Positions 1-7,985 are shown, numbered from the stretch's first letter. The stretch is 64,000 nucleotides of DNA from Alloyangia pacifica (GCF_020524285.1 NZ_JAIVKX010000002.1:124001-188000); one strand, 5' to 3'. The notes: generated by a model from the letters alone, not told the origin. Translations and numbers: made by a program.

Positions 1-449
1 AATCGCGAAAAGATTTCGGCGATGATTTCGGCAGGGTTTTCTCTTCTTAGGATAATGCAGCGTATTGTCGTAGACTCAAGATCTCCGGCTTCGGAGCCAA
101 GATCCGAAAATTTCTTTCCGTTTAGGTGAGAGAGTGTCTGTAAGCCGGATAGCGCAAATTCATTGTTCATGAATTTACAGATCGTTGTGATCCTCTGGAC
201 GCCATCAATGACCAATTGACGTCCGTCATCAATTTCAGCGAAGTAGCATGAAGGTAGCGGAATTCTCATCAGGCAAGATTCAATAAATTTCGAGGACCTA
301 TCCCAGCCCTCCTTGTCCCATTTGAATTTCCTCTGGAAATCTGGGTCTAGTATCAGTTTTGCCGGGTCGGAGGTTACGCGAGACACCAGTGTCTCAAATG
401 GATAGTCTACAGTGTTGAGAGACAAAGTCTGCGAATTGCTGCTACTCAC
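1..449 (-). CDS. DUF262 (ParB-like/GmrSD-type) protein, N-terminal part, runs off the window
   Basis: Reading the minus strand from a GTG at 449 gives 149 codons open to the window edge, so the C-terminus is missing. The protein shows the DUF262 pattern in order: YPFETLVSRV near the N-terminus, a QRKFKWDKEGW segment (QRxxxW motif), IESCLMRIPLPSCYF, and VIDGVQR, which is the DGQQR-type ParB-like nuclease motif with V for Q. DUF262 is the N-terminal half of GmrSD-type modification-dependent nucleases and of SspE-like antiphage proteins, but many family members stand alone. The GTG is preceded by GGAG with an 8-nt spacer; an in-frame ATG at 479 is the alternative start but has no Shine-Dalgarno (SD). 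The gene is clearly richer in A+T than its neighbours and lies beside the 3' end of tRNA-Asn, suggesting horizontally acquired DNA. Defence function is inference; a C-terminal DUF1524 HNH domain cannot be seen from here. Confidence 0.8.
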   Translation of the reverse strand, partial: MSSSNSQTLSLNTVDYPFETLVSRVTSDPAKLILDPDFQRKFKWDKEGWDRSSKFIESCLMRIPLPSCYFAEIDDGRQLVIDGVQRITTICKFMNNEFALSGLQTLSHLNGKKFSDLGSEAGDLESTTIRCIILRRENPAEIIAEIFSR

Positions 450-927
450 GCCACGTACTCCAAGTCCAATTTTTTGCATTGATACCAGATTGCCGACCCC
501 CGGCAAGAGCTGCACTTGCCCGGAGTTTGAGATTTGCTGATGCGCCTCGATGCATCCTTGAGGTCACAGTGCGTGCGTACGCGGCAGATTCTCGTGTGCG
601 GCCTGCGGACAATGGCGGCCCCTCTCTCAGGGGGCTAGGTGCGTCATCAGGGCCTTTTGGGGGCCCTGAGTGCATGTAGAAGGGCCTGTCTTGGTTGTCC
701 AAGCGGAAGCCGGACAGTTCATTTCGTGTGATTAGAAAATCGGAGAGCGTGACACACAGCCGATAAACTGTGTCTCTACGCTAAACCACTGATTTGCTGA
801 ACTTTTCCTGCAACTGCGTCAGTTCCAAGGTGGCACAAACTGACACACCTTGCGGAACATATTGCGAACATCTCTGACACACCAATTAACCCGACCGTAT
901 TAAGGTCCATGTTCACAAAGGGTTAAT
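450..927. other. Gene-free stretch between DUF262 gene and tRNA-Asn
   Basis: No convincing gene is seen. The only open frames (about 442-702 minus, 479-679 plus) look like chance reading frames with proline/serine/arginine-rich composition and no SD. The right half is AT-richer and carries three TGACACAC direct repeats and an 11-bp inverted repeat ending at the tRNA. No integrase gene is present in this stretch. Confidence 0.6.
750..882. repeat. Three direct copies of TGACACAC
   Basis: Exact octamers TGACACAC occur at 750-757, 841-848 and 875-882. The segment between the last two also has two near-identical units, TTGCGGAACAT and TTGCGAACAT (850-870). Clustered short direct repeats beside a tRNA 3' end resemble recombinase or excisionase arm-type sites, but no integrase is visible here, so the role is inference. 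Confidence 0.5.
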
Positions 928-930
928 TGG
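882..930. repeat. 11-bp perfect inverted repeat overlapping the tRNA-Asn CCA end
   Basis: CCAATTAACCC at 882-892 and GGGTTAATTGG at 920-930 are perfect reverse complements separated by 27 nt. The right arm contains the encoded CCA terminus of the tRNA (928-930). There is no U-tract, so it does not look like a rho-independent terminator. It could be a tRNA processing or termination structure, or part of an attachment site at the island border. Confidence 0.6.
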
Positions 931-1002
931 CTCCGGCGGTAGGGATCGAACCTACGACCAATTGATTAACAGTCAACTGCTCTACCGCTGAGCTACGCCG
1001 GA
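928..1002 (-). tRNA. tRNA-Asn (anticodon GTT)
   Basis: A full cloverleaf can be folded on the minus strand. The 7-bp acceptor TCCGGCG/CGCCGGA, D-arm GCTC/GAGC, anticodon stem GTTGA/TCAAT with loop CTGTTAA (anticodon GTT) and T-arm GTAGG-TTCGATC-CCTAC are all seen. The discriminator is G and CCA is encoded. The 3' end points left, toward the AT-richer DUF262 DNA, as expected for a tRNA gene used as an integration target. Confidence 0.96.
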
Positions 1003-1038
1003 ACGTGGGGGGTGTTTAGCAATGGCGACTCCGGGCGT

Positions 1039-1069
1039 CCAGAGGCTTTTTGCAGTTTTTTGCCTCTGG
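1039..1069. other. Stem-loop between tRNA-Asn and the metallo-hydrolase gene
   Basis: CCAGAGGC (1039-1046) and GCCTCTGG (1062-1069) form an 8-bp stem around a T-rich 15-nt loop. A T-run lies 6 nt beyond the plus-strand side. It sits just downstream of the minus-strand hydrolase gene but has no U-tract in that direction, so terminator function is uncertain. Confidence 0.35.
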
Positions 1070-1082
1070 CGCGATTTTTCTT

Positions 1083-1997
1083 TCAGACCTTTGAAAAGAT
1101 GGATGATTTCTCGAATTTCCCCTGCGTAACAACTTCCTTACGCAGGGTCATGTCGATCAGGTGGGCCAGTACGTTGCGGGCCGCGGCGGGCAGCAGGGCG
1201 GGGTCGGTGTCGTGGTAGATCATCGCCGCGAGGCGCGTGGCGTCGGCGGGGCCGGCGGCGAGGGCGTCCAGGATTGCGGCCTCGCGGGCGCGGCGGTGGG
1301 CGAGCAGCGCCTCGATGCGGGCCAGGGGCGCCTCGACCGGCGCGCCGTGGCCCGGGTGCAGCCGAGACCAGTGCCGTCGGCGCAGGCGCTCCAGCGAGTG
1401 CATGAAGGCGCCGAGATCGCCATCGGGTGGCGAGACGAGCGAGCTCGCCCAGCCCATCACCAGGTCGCCCGAGAACAGCACGTCGCCCCAGGCAAAGCTC
1501 AGGTGGTTGCCGAAATGGCCGGGGGTGTGCAGCGCTTCGAGGCGCCAGCCGTCTCCCTCGACCACGGCGCCGTCCGCCAGAAGCTCGTCGGGGGCGAAGT
1601 CCGCGTCGACGCCTTCGCCGCCGCCGGCCAGCCCGCTCGCGGCAAGGTCCTGCATCATCTTGCTGCGCCCGGCGCCTGCGTCGCCGAAGGCCAGCACGGG
1701 CGCGCCGGTGGCCTCGGAGAGCGGCCGGGCGAGGGGCGAGTGGTCGAGATGGGCGTGGGTCACCAGGATGTGGCTGACGTGCTGGCCCGGCTCGACCGCG
1801 GCGAGGATGGCTTCGAGGTGCGGCTCTGACAGCGGGCCGGGGTCGATCACCGCCAGCGCGCCGGTGCCCAGCAGATAGGTATTGGTGCCGCGGAAGGTCA
1901 TCGGCGACGGGTTCGGCGCGAGCACCCGGCGCAGCCCGGGCGCAAGCGGTTCGGCACGGCCCGGGACGGGCTGGAAGTCGGGCTGGGGATCGATCAT
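1083..1997 (-). CDS. MBL-fold metallo-hydrolase (LACTB2-like)
   Basis: 304 aa. The first half is a metallo-beta-lactamase fold with the metal-binding HxHxDH motif seen as THAHLDHSP near residue 80, followed by HTPGHFGNHLSF, FSGDLVMGW (the metal-bridging Asp) and LHPGHG. This matches the LACTB2-type single-domain family, whose members hydrolyse thioesters, lactones or RNA; substrate here is unknown. The C-terminal about 60 residues resemble the winged-helix tail common in this group (LLAHRRAREAAILDAL). The ATG at 1997 begins the sequence IDPQPDFQPVPGRAEPL; the reading frame stays open far upstream but only as antisense to the kinase gene. It is divergent from the histidine kinase with a 54-bp gap, so both promoters must lie there or overlap. 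Confidence 0.85.
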   Translation of the reverse strand: MIDPQPDFQPVPGRAEPLAPGLRRVLAPNPSPMTFRGTNTYLLGTGALAVIDPGPLSEPHLEAILAAVEPGQHVSHILVTHAHLDHSPLARPLSEATGAPVLAFGDAGAGRSKMMQDLAASGLAGGGEGVDADFAPDELLADGAVVEGDGWRLEALHTPGHFGNHLSFAWGDVLFSGDLVMGWASSLVSPPDGDLGAFMHSLERLRRRHWSRLHPGHGAPVEAPLARIEALLAHRRAREAAILDALAAGPADATRLAAMIYHDTDPALLPAAARNVLAHLIDMTLRKEVVTQGKFEKSSIFSKV

Positions 1998-2051
1998 CTT
2001 TGCTCTCGTTTGCGGATGGTGGCGCGTCGGCGCCTCGGCTAGGGTTAGCGC

Positions 2052-3335
2052 ATGTTCTTCCAGTGGCTCAAACGTTACATGCCGCGCGGCATCTACGCGC
2101 GCGCGGCGCTGATCCTGATCCTGCCGGTCTTCACCATACAGCTGGTGGTCTCGGTGGTCTTCGTGCAGCGCCATTTCGAGGGGGTCTCGCAGCAGATGAC
2201 CCGGGGCGTAGCGCGCGACGTGCGATATGCGCTGCACGCGCCCGCGGCGGCGGCGCCGCTCGGTCTGCGGCTGCGGCAGGTCGACGAGAGCGCGCTGCCG
2301 CCGGAGGACCAGCGGCGCTGGTACGATTTTTCGGGAATCGTGGTGACCGAGACGCTCCGAAATTTCGTGCCGGGGGTGCTGCGGGTGATGCTGCCCAACG
2401 ACAATGATGTCGAGGTCTACCTGCGCGGCTCGCGCGGCACCATCTTCAAGGTCGAGTTCTCGCGCCAGCGCGCCTCGGCTTCCAACCCGCACCAGCTGCT
2501 GGTGAACATGATGGTCTTCGGCATCCTGATGACGCTGATCGCCTTCTTCTACCTGCGCAACCAGCTGCGCCCGATCACCCGGCTGGCCGAGGCGGCAGAG
2601 GCCTTCGGGCGTGGGCGGCACGTGCCCTATCAGCCGGGCGGGGCGGTCGAGGTGCGGGCGGCGGGCAATGCCTTTCTGGACATGCGCAACCGCATCGAGC
2701 GGCAGATCGAGCAGCGCACCATGATGCTCTCGGGGGTGAGCCACGACCTGCGCACCCCGATCACCCGGCTGCGGCTCGGCCTGTCGATGCTCGACGATGC
2801 GGACCGCGAGCCGCTCGAGCGCGACGTCGACGACATGCAGAAACTGATCGACGCCTTTCTCGACTTCGCGCGGGGCAACTCGCAGGACGGGGTGGCCGAG
2901 CCGGTGGACCCGGTGGCGCTGGCCTCGTCGGTGGTGGCCGACGCGCAGCGGAGCGGCAAGGCAGTGAGCCTGGCGGCGGTCGAGGGGCAGGGGGAGGTGA
3001 GCGTGCGCCCCGTGGCGCTGCGCCGGGCGCTGGAGAATCTGGTGGGCAACGCGGTGCGCTATGGCAGCCGTTGCGAGGTCTCGGTGACGCTGACCGATAA
3101 GTCGCTGCGGCTGCGGGTCGAGGATGACGGTCCGGGGATTCCGCCGGAGCGCCGCGAAGAGGCGATGAAACCCTTCGCGCGGCTCGATCCGGCACGCAAT
3201 CAGGACCGCGGCACCGGGGTCGGGCTCGGGCTGGCGATCGCCGCCGATGTGGCGCGCGCCCACGGCGGCGTGCTGCGGTTGGGGGAAAGCGACACCCTCG
3301 GCGGTCTGCGCGCCGACATCGTCATCGCGCGCTGA
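2052..3335 (+). CDS. EnvZ-like sensor histidine kinase
   Basis: 427 aa membrane sensor kinase. TM helix about 19-38, periplasmic region with the pattern of EnvZ-type osmosensors, second TM about 149-170, HAMP linker beginning at RNQLRPITRL, then a HisKA domain with phospho-acceptor His231 in SHDLRTPITRL. The catalytic domain has N-box ENLVGNAVRYG, G1 DDGPGIP and G2 GTGVGLGLAIA. The family autophosphorylates and passes phosphate to an OmpR-type regulator, but no response regulator gene is adjacent, so its partner is elsewhere. The start ATG at 2052 gives a short charged cytoplasmic N-terminus before TM1. Ends in a convergent arrangement with the ATPase zeta gene. Confidence 0.9.
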   Translation: MFFQWLKRYMPRGIYARAALILILPVFTIQLVVSVVFVQRHFEGVSQQMTRGVARDVRYALHAPAAAAPLGLRLRQVDESALPPEDQRRWYDFSGIVVTETLRNFVPGVLRVMLPNDNDVEVYLRGSRGTIFKVEFSRQRASASNPHQLLVNMMVFGILMTLIAFFYLRNQLRPITRLAEAAEAFGRGRHVPYQPGGAVEVRAAGNAFLDMRNRIERQIEQRTMMLSGVSHDLRTPITRLRLGLSMLDDADREPLERDVDDMQKLIDAFLDFARGNSQDGVAEPVDPVALASSVVADAQRSGKAVSLAAVEGQGEVSVRPVALRRALENLVGNAVRYGSRCEVSVTLTDKSLRLRVEDDGPGIPPERREEAMKPFARLDPARNQDRGTGVGLGLAIAADVARAHGGVLRLGESDTLGGLRADIVIAR

Positions 3336-3360
3336 GCCCGGGGCAAAGCCAAGCAGGATT

Positions 3361-3391
3361 GGCGCGCGCGGCGGGGTGCCGCGCGCGCGCC
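3361..3391. terminator. GC-rich hairpin between convergent genes
   Basis: GGCGCGCGCGGC at 3361-3372 can pair with GCCGCGCGCGCGCC at 3378-3391, giving a very strong stem with one extra GC on the right. It lies between the convergent kinase and zeta-subunit genes and just before the stop codon of the latter. There is no T-tract, so it may pause polymerase or act with Rho. Confidence 0.4.
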
Positions 3392-3394
3392 TTC

Positions 3395-3709
3395 TCAGAG
3401 CTCCTCGAGAACCTCTTTCCGAGCCGCCACCAGCAGGTCCGCGCGCTTGGCGGTGACCTCCTCGACGCTGGCCTTCTCGCCGAGATCGGCGGCGATGCTC
3501 GCGATGATATCGTCATGGCTGGCCTCGTCGAGGTCGGCCTTGATGATCTGCTCGGCGTAGGCCGCGGCCTCCGCGTCATCCTTTCCGAGCAGCGCGGCGG
3601 CCCAGAGGCCGAGCTTCTTGTTGCAGCGCACCTCGGCCTGGAAATTCAGGTTGGCATCATGGGCGAACTTGTTTTCATAGGCCTGTTCGCGGTCGTCGAA
3701 AGTGGTCAT
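3395..3709 (-). CDS. ATP synthase inhibitor zeta subunit (DUF1476)
   Basis: 104 aa, the normal length for DUF1476. This family contains the zeta subunit of the alphaproteobacterial F1Fo-ATP synthase (characterised in Paracoccus denitrificans), which blocks ATP hydrolysis through its N-terminal helix. Visible family signatures are MTTFDDREQAYENKFAHD at the N-terminus and NKKLGLWAAALLG in the middle; the rest is a helical bundle. The ATG at 3709 is chosen because GGAGGGG lies just upstream; an in-frame ATG four codons earlier would bury that SD inside the gene. Monocistronic, convergent with the EnvZ-like kinase and divergent from purC. Confidence 0.92.
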   Translation of the reverse strand: MTTFDDREQAYENKFAHDANLNFQAEVRCNKKLGLWAAALLGKDDAEAAAYAEQIIKADLDEASHDDIIASIAADLGEKASVEEVTAKRADLLVAARKEVLEEL

Positions 3710-3872
3710 TGGGTACCCCTCCATAAGATGGCCCAAGTATAATGCAGTCAGTTTGTAACGCACTTTGCGCTGGCTCAAGTGAAAGCAGCCCGCTTGCGGC
3801 AACGGCAGCCTTGATTTATGAGGGCGGACGAGACGCAGCGGCCGATACGCGGCCCCGGGCGAAAGGATTCCC

Positions 3873-4634
3873 ATGGCACGGCGCAAGAAGATCTACGAAG
3901 GCAAGGCAAAGATCCTGTACGAAGGCCCCGAACCGGGCACCATCGTCCAGTACTTCAAGGACGATGCCACCGCCTTCAACGCGCAGAAGAAGGACGTGAT
4001 CGAGGGCAAGGGCGTGCTGAACAACCGCCTGTCCGAGTTCTTCATGACCGGCCTGAACGGCATCGGCGTGCCGACGCACTTCCTCAAGCGGCTGAACATG
4101 CGCGAACAGCTCGTGCGCGCCTGCGAGATCGTGCCGCTCGAGGTGATCGTGCGCAACTACGCCGCCGGCTCGATGGCCAAGCGCCTCGGCATCGAAGAGG
4201 GCACGGTGCTGCCGCGCCCGATCGTCGAATATTGCTACAAGGACGACAAGCTGGGCGACCCGCTGGTCACCGAAGAGCATATCGCCGCCTTCGGCTGGGC
4301 CAGCCAGCAGGACATGGACGACATCCTCAGCCTCGCGCTGCGGGTGAACGACTACCTGTCGGGCCTGATGTACGGCGTCGGCATCCGTCTCGTCGACTTC
4401 AAGATCGAGATCGGCCGTGTCTACGACGGCGACTTCCAGCGGCTCATCCTGGCCGACGAGATCTCGCCCGACTCGATGCGCCTGTGGGACATCGAAACCG
4501 GCCAGAAGCTCGACAAGGACGTGTTCCGCCGAGACCTCGGCTCGCTGACCGATGCCTACACCGAGGTGGCGCGCCGTCTTGGCGTGATGCCGAAGCAGGC
4601 GACCCACGTGGCGAAGCCGAAGCTGATCAATTGA
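3873..4634 (+). CDS. purC: Phosphoribosylaminoimidazole-succinocarboxamide synthase
   Basis: 253 aa. Catalyses the ATP-dependent condensation of CAIR with aspartate in purine synthesis. Family hallmarks are the N-terminal [14 protein letters not shown], the [11 protein letters not shown] segment, [16 protein letters not shown], and [14 protein letters not shown] (the Asp-binding region). Length is typical. It starts at 3873 and is followed 88 bp later by purS in the same direction, so the two form a purine operon closed by a strong terminator after purS. purQ, normally next in this order, lies about 31 kb away. Confidence 0.97.
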   Translation: MARRKKIYEGKAKILYEGPEPGTIVQYFKDDATAFNAQKKDVIEGKGVLNNRLSEFFMTGLNGIGVPTHFLKRLNMREQLVRACEIVPLEVIVRNYAAGSMAKRLGIEEGTVLPRPIVEYCYKDDKLGDPLVTEEHIAAFGWASQQDMDDILSLALRVNDYLSGLMYGVGIRLVDFKIEIGRVYDGDFQRLILADEISPDSMRLWDIETGQKLDKDVFRRDLGSLTDAYTEVARRLGVMPKQATHVAKPKLIN

Positions 4635-4722
4635 AAGCGTAACGCCGCGGGCGGCGCTGCGATTTACCTGATTTGGGAACGATGAGGGGCTGAGCCCTTC
4701 CGCGAAGAACGGAGAGATGGCC

Positions 4723-4953
4723 ATGAAGGCACGTGTGCATGTGATGCTGAAAGAGGGCGTGCTCGACCCGCAGGGCGAGGCCGTGCGCCATGCGCTTGGC
4801 GGGCTCGGCTTCGAAGGCGTGGGTGCCGTGCGTCAGGGCAAGGTGATCGACCTCGAGCTGGCCGACGGCACGGGCGAGGAGACGGTCAAGGAGATGTGCG
4901 AAAAGCTGCTCGCCAACACCGTGATCGAGAGCTACCAGATCGAGATGCTCTGA
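4723..4953 (+). CDS. purS: Phosphoribosylformylglycinamidine synthase subunit PurS
   Basis: 76 aa. PurS bridges PurL and PurQ in the three-subunit FGAM synthetase that uses glutamine to convert FGAR to FGAM. The sequence starts MKARVHVMLKEGVLDPQGEA and has the small ferredoxin-like fold size of the family. An ATG two codons upstream (4717) is only 2 nt from GGAG, whereas the ATG at 4723 has GGAGAG with a 6-nt spacer, so 4723 is preferred. Same operon as purC. Confidence 0.95.
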   Translation: MKARVHVMLKEGVLDPQGEAVRHALGGLGFEGVGAVRQGKVIDLELADGTGEETVKEMCEKLLANTVIESYQIEML

Positions 4954-5004
4954 TCCGCTCCGGCGGGACGGCCGCAAGGCCGATCGAGACCTGACAAATT
5001 CGAC

Positions 5005-5035
5005 AAACGCCCCCGGCACTCCGCCGGGGGCGTTT
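5005..5035 (+). terminator. Rho-independent terminator after purS
   Basis: AAACGCCCCCGGC (5005-5017) pairs perfectly with GCCGGGGGCGTTT (5023-5035) around a 5-nt loop, followed by TTTCGCTTT. It closes the purC-purS unit. Confidence 0.9.
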
Positions 5036-5717
5036 CGCTTTCGGGGGGCAAGTACTGACCGGGGAAGAATGTGGCCGGATTGGGTCGATTTGATTCGGCG
5101 CCTTTACCGGTTCATCCGCGATGAACGGCCCAATTTCCCAATTCGGCGCGCATTGATGCCTGCCCGAGGACAGAGTCGCCTTATTTTCGACCTATCGAAG
5201 GCGCGGCCTCCTGTGGGCTTGGATCGGCCCAGCTGTTTCTTGATCGGGGACAAGATTGCCCTGCGGAGCCGGGCTCAACCCGTGGAATGCCTGTAAAATC
5301 GAGGCTTTTTCGGAGGAGCGATCGAGATATTTGGAAACAATATTTCGACACATTTGGGCGAAAACATTCAAAAACCTTGAGATTCCAGCCCCTCTTTGGC
5401 CGCATTGCGCCACCTGAATGCCATTTTTGACTTTGTTAACGCGACGCCCGGCTCTAAGTACTCTGTTAAGCCCGACTGGGGGGCGACGAAAGACAGGCCG
5501 GGGGCGGCCGCCGATCTCAAATCCTCTGCGAGGATGTCACCGATGGTGCGGGGCAGATGTGCCCGGCACCACTCGATAAGCCTTTGCCCGCTGCCACGCG
5601 GGGCCGGGGCGAGACAGCTCAGCGCAAGGAACGGGGTCGGACAAGACGGCGCGGCTGCGCCGGGTGCCGCGGTCGCGGCGCGGGGCAGGCCCCGTTCTGG
5701 AGTTGAAGGGTGTAACG
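5036..5717. other. Gene-free region upstream of the Ig-like/Hint gene
   Basis: About 680 bp without a supportable gene; the short frames on both strands overlap each other and show no SD or domain signal. The middle (about 5280-5460) is AT-rich and includes an imperfect stem CGAGATATT/AATATTTCG (about 5323-5347) and GTTAAC/GTTAAG hexamers at 5435 and 5464. It probably holds the promoter and a long leader of the downstream gene. Confidence 0.5.
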
Positions 5718-7838
5718 ATGGCTGACTTGTTTTTGAACTGGGCGTCGCTCGGCGCTTTTGGGACCACGCTGACGGACACGTCGACCGGCGGATCGTCGAC
5801 CACCGTGGACACCGGCGGCGTCAACGTCGGCATCTCCTTCGAGGCCCAGGACGAGGGGGCCGAAGCCTTCACCGTCAACTACGACGGCTATGTGCCCGAG
5901 GGCTCCTCGACCGATCCCAACTCGCATCTGAAGCTCTTCGGCGAAGGCGGGGATGGCGGGACGCTTTCCTCCACCTCGACCACGGTCTTCGATTTCAGCT
6001 CCTCGAACGAGCTCTACACCGACGAGGTGCAGAACCTGTCGTTCGTGCTCAACGACGTGGATGGCGGCGCAGGCTCCGACCTCGGCGATCTGACCGGCGA
6101 CTCGACGTCCACCCCGGGCGGCGTCGACTTCCAGGACAATGTCACGATCCTCGCCTATGACGCCGAGGGCAACCCGGTCGAGGTCACGCTGACCACGCTC
6201 GGCAGCGGCACCAGCACCAGCGGCGCCACCGCCACCGGCGAGGAGGTCACCGACTTCGCCGACCAGGATGGCACCGTGCTGGTCTCGATCGCCGGCCCGG
6301 TGTCGCGCATCGAGGTGATCTACGAGAACGGCGGCGACTCGACCCAGGGCGTGCTGATCTCGGACATGAGCTTCTCGACCGTCGACGTGGCCGACAGCGG
6401 CCCGGTGGCCGTAGATGACGCGGCCGAGACCGACGAGGACGTGGCCGTCACCATCGACGTGCTGGACAATGACAGCGATCCCGATGGCGATCCGCTGACC
6501 GTCACCTCCGCCACCGTCACGGGCGGCGACAGCATCGGCACCGTCGCGATCAACGGCGACGGCACGCTGACCTTTACCCCCGCCGACGATTACAACGGCG
6601 ATGCGGAAATCACCTATACCGTCGAGGATCCCTCGGGCAATTCCGCCACCGGCAATGTCGCGGTCACCGTCTACCCGGTGAACGACGATCCGGAGGCGGT
6701 CGACGATGCGGTCACCACCGGTCACAACACCGCAGTCACGCTCGATCCGACCGAGAACGACACCGATGTGGACGGCGACGATCTGACCGTCACCGGCGTC
6801 GGCGATGCGAGCAACGGCACCGTGACGCTGAACGCCGACGGCACCGTCACCTATACGCCGAACGACGGTCACTCGGGCGAGGACAGCTTCACCTACACCA
6901 TCGACGATGGCAACGGCGGCACCGACACCGGCACGGTCACGGTGACGACCGGCATCCCGACGGACCCGACCGGCGGCGAAAACACCCCGCCCGTGGCGCA
7001 GAACGACCTCTACCACACCAGCGCCACCACCACCGCGACCTTCGATCCGACCGAGAACGACAGCGATGCCGATGGCGACGCGCTGACCATCACGGGGATC
7101 GGCGATGCCAGCAACGGCACCGCCACGCTGAACGCGGACGGCACGGTCTCCTACACCGCCGAAGAGGGCTTCACCGGCTACGACGCCTTCTCCTACGAGA
7201 TCGACGATGGCAATGGCGGCACCGATACCGCCTATGTGACCGTCGAGGTGATGCCCTGCTTCACCCCGGGCACGCTGATCGCCACGCCGCAGGGCGAGCG
7301 GCTTGTCGAGGAGCTCAAGGTCGGCGACCGCGTCATCACCCGCGACAACGGCATCCAGGAGATCCGCTGGGTCGGTCGCAAGGAACTCACCGGCTTCGAG
7401 CTGGCGCGCCAGCCGCATCTGCGCCCGGTGCTGATCCAGAAGGGCGCGCTTGGCAAGAACCTGCCCGAGCATGACCTTCTGGTCTCGCCGAACCACCGCG
7501 TGCTGGTCTCCAACGACCGCACCGCGCTCTACTTCGAGGAGCGCGAGGTGCTGGCGGCGGCCAAGCATCTGACCGGGCTTCCGGGCGTGGACGAGGTCGA
7601 CACGATGGGCGTCGCCTACATCCACTTCATGTTCGACCAGCACGAGGTGGTGCTGTCGAACGGCGCCTGGACCGAGAGCTTCCAGCCCGGCGACTACACG
7701 CTCAAGGGCATCGGTGACGAGCAGCGCGAGGAAATTTTCGCGCTCTTCCCCGAACTGGAAGAGGAAGAGGGTCTGCGCGCCTATGGCGCCGCGCGCCGCT
7801 CGCTGAAGAAGCACGAGGCGCAGCTGCTGGTCGGCTGA
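5718..7838 (+). CDS. Repeat protein with three cadherin/Ig-like domains and a C-terminal Hint domain
   Basis: 706 aa, acidic and Asp/Thr/Gly-rich, without a classical signal peptide. Residues 1-225 are a beta-rich region with no clear match. Three tandem Ig-like (VCBS/cadherin-like) units follow at about 228-320, 324-412 and 424-512, with repeated DDAAETDEDVAVTIDVLDND, DGDPLTVT and GDGTLTFTPADDYNG signatures. A Hint_2 domain begins at Cys514 (PCFTPGTLIATPQGERLVEE), with the conserved SPNHRVLV block (His593) and FDQHEVVLSNGAWTESF. Such proteins are frequent in Rhodobacterales and are thought to be type-I-secreted, with the Hint domain possibly self-cleaving; no RTX nonapeptides or adjacent type-I secretion genes are seen. 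Start 5718 is chosen because GAAGGG precedes it at 7 nt; an in-frame start at 5664 lacks an SD. Confidence 0.85.
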   Translation: MADLFLNWASLGAFGTTLTDTSTGGSSTTVDTGGVNVGISFEAQDEGAEAFTVNYDGYVPEGSSTDPNSHLKLFGEGGDGGTLSSTSTTVFDFSSSNELYTDEVQNLSFVLNDVDGGAGSDLGDLTGDSTSTPGGVDFQDNVTILAYDAEGNPVEVTLTTLGSGTSTSGATATGEEVTDFADQDGTVLVSIAGPVSRIEVIYENGGDSTQGVLISDMSFSTVDVADSGPVAVDDAAETDEDVAVTIDVLDNDSDPDGDPLTVTSATVTGGDSIGTVAINGDGTLTFTPADDYNGDAEITYTVEDPSGNSATGNVAVTVYPVNDDPEAVDDAVTTGHNTAVTLDPTENDTDVDGDDLTVTGVGDASNGTVTLNADGTVTYTPNDGHSGEDSFTYTIDDGNGGTDTGTVTVTTGIPTDPTGGENTPPVAQNDLYHTSATTTATFDPTENDSDADGDALTITGIGDASNGTATLNADGTVSYTAEEGFTGYDAFSYEIDDGNGGTDTAYVTVEVMPCFTPGTLIATPQGERLVEELKVGDRVITRDNGIQEIRWVGRKELTGFELARQPHLRPVLIQKGALGKNLPEHDLLVSPNHRVLVSNDRTALYFEEREVLAAAKHLTGLPGVDEVDTMGVAYIHFMFDQHEVVLSNGAWTESFQPGDYTLKGIGDEQREEIFALFPELEEEEGLRAYGAARRSLKKHEAQLLVG

Positions 7839-7912
7839 CAGCCACCGGCATCATCGCGCACCGCAATTGCAGCGCGTTGCGGGAACGCCGGTGGGGCGGC
7901 GCCGCGATGCAC

Positions 7913-7949
7913 AAAAGACCCCGGAGCGCGGTGCGTTCCGGGGTTCTTT
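7913..7949. terminator. Bidirectional terminator between convergent genes
   Basis: A stem of AAAGACCCCGGA pairing with TCCGGGGTTCTTT, extended by CGC/GCG, has A-tracts on one side and TTCTTT on the other. It can end both the Hint gene (plus) and the MobA-like gene (minus). Confidence 0.75.
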
Positions 7950-7985
7950 GTCTGGGTGATCCGCATATTTCGGAACGGTCGCCGC

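Noticed and set aside
442-702. 86-codon frame overlapping the DUF262 start
   Set aside because: No SD, no family likeness, and it collides with the DUF262 gene start, which has clear motifs.
1083-3263. A single 726-codon minus-strand frame covering the metallo-hydrolase and beyond
   Set aside because: Only the part from ATG 1997 onward resembles a protein family; the rest is antisense to the histidine kinase gene and His/Arg-rich, as expected for a GC-rich shadow.
5234-5252. Second FNR box, TTGATCGGGGACAA
   Set aside because: One half-site deviates (GACAA for ATCAA) and it is far from any start codon.
5435-5469. CtrA binding site from GTTAAC and GTTAAG
   Set aside because: The spacing does not match the TTAA-N7-TTAA or TTAAC-type paired boxes.
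5500-5700. Structured ncRNA such as RNase P or tmRNA in the Hint gene leader
   Set aside because: None of the conserved blocks of these RNAs could be recognised; the GC-rich stretches are not organised into a known fold.
5619-7814. 731-codon minus-strand frame opposite the Ig-like/Hint gene
   Set aside because: Its repetitive Val/Asp/Gly composition mirrors the coding repeats on the plus strand; the plus-strand protein has recognised domains.
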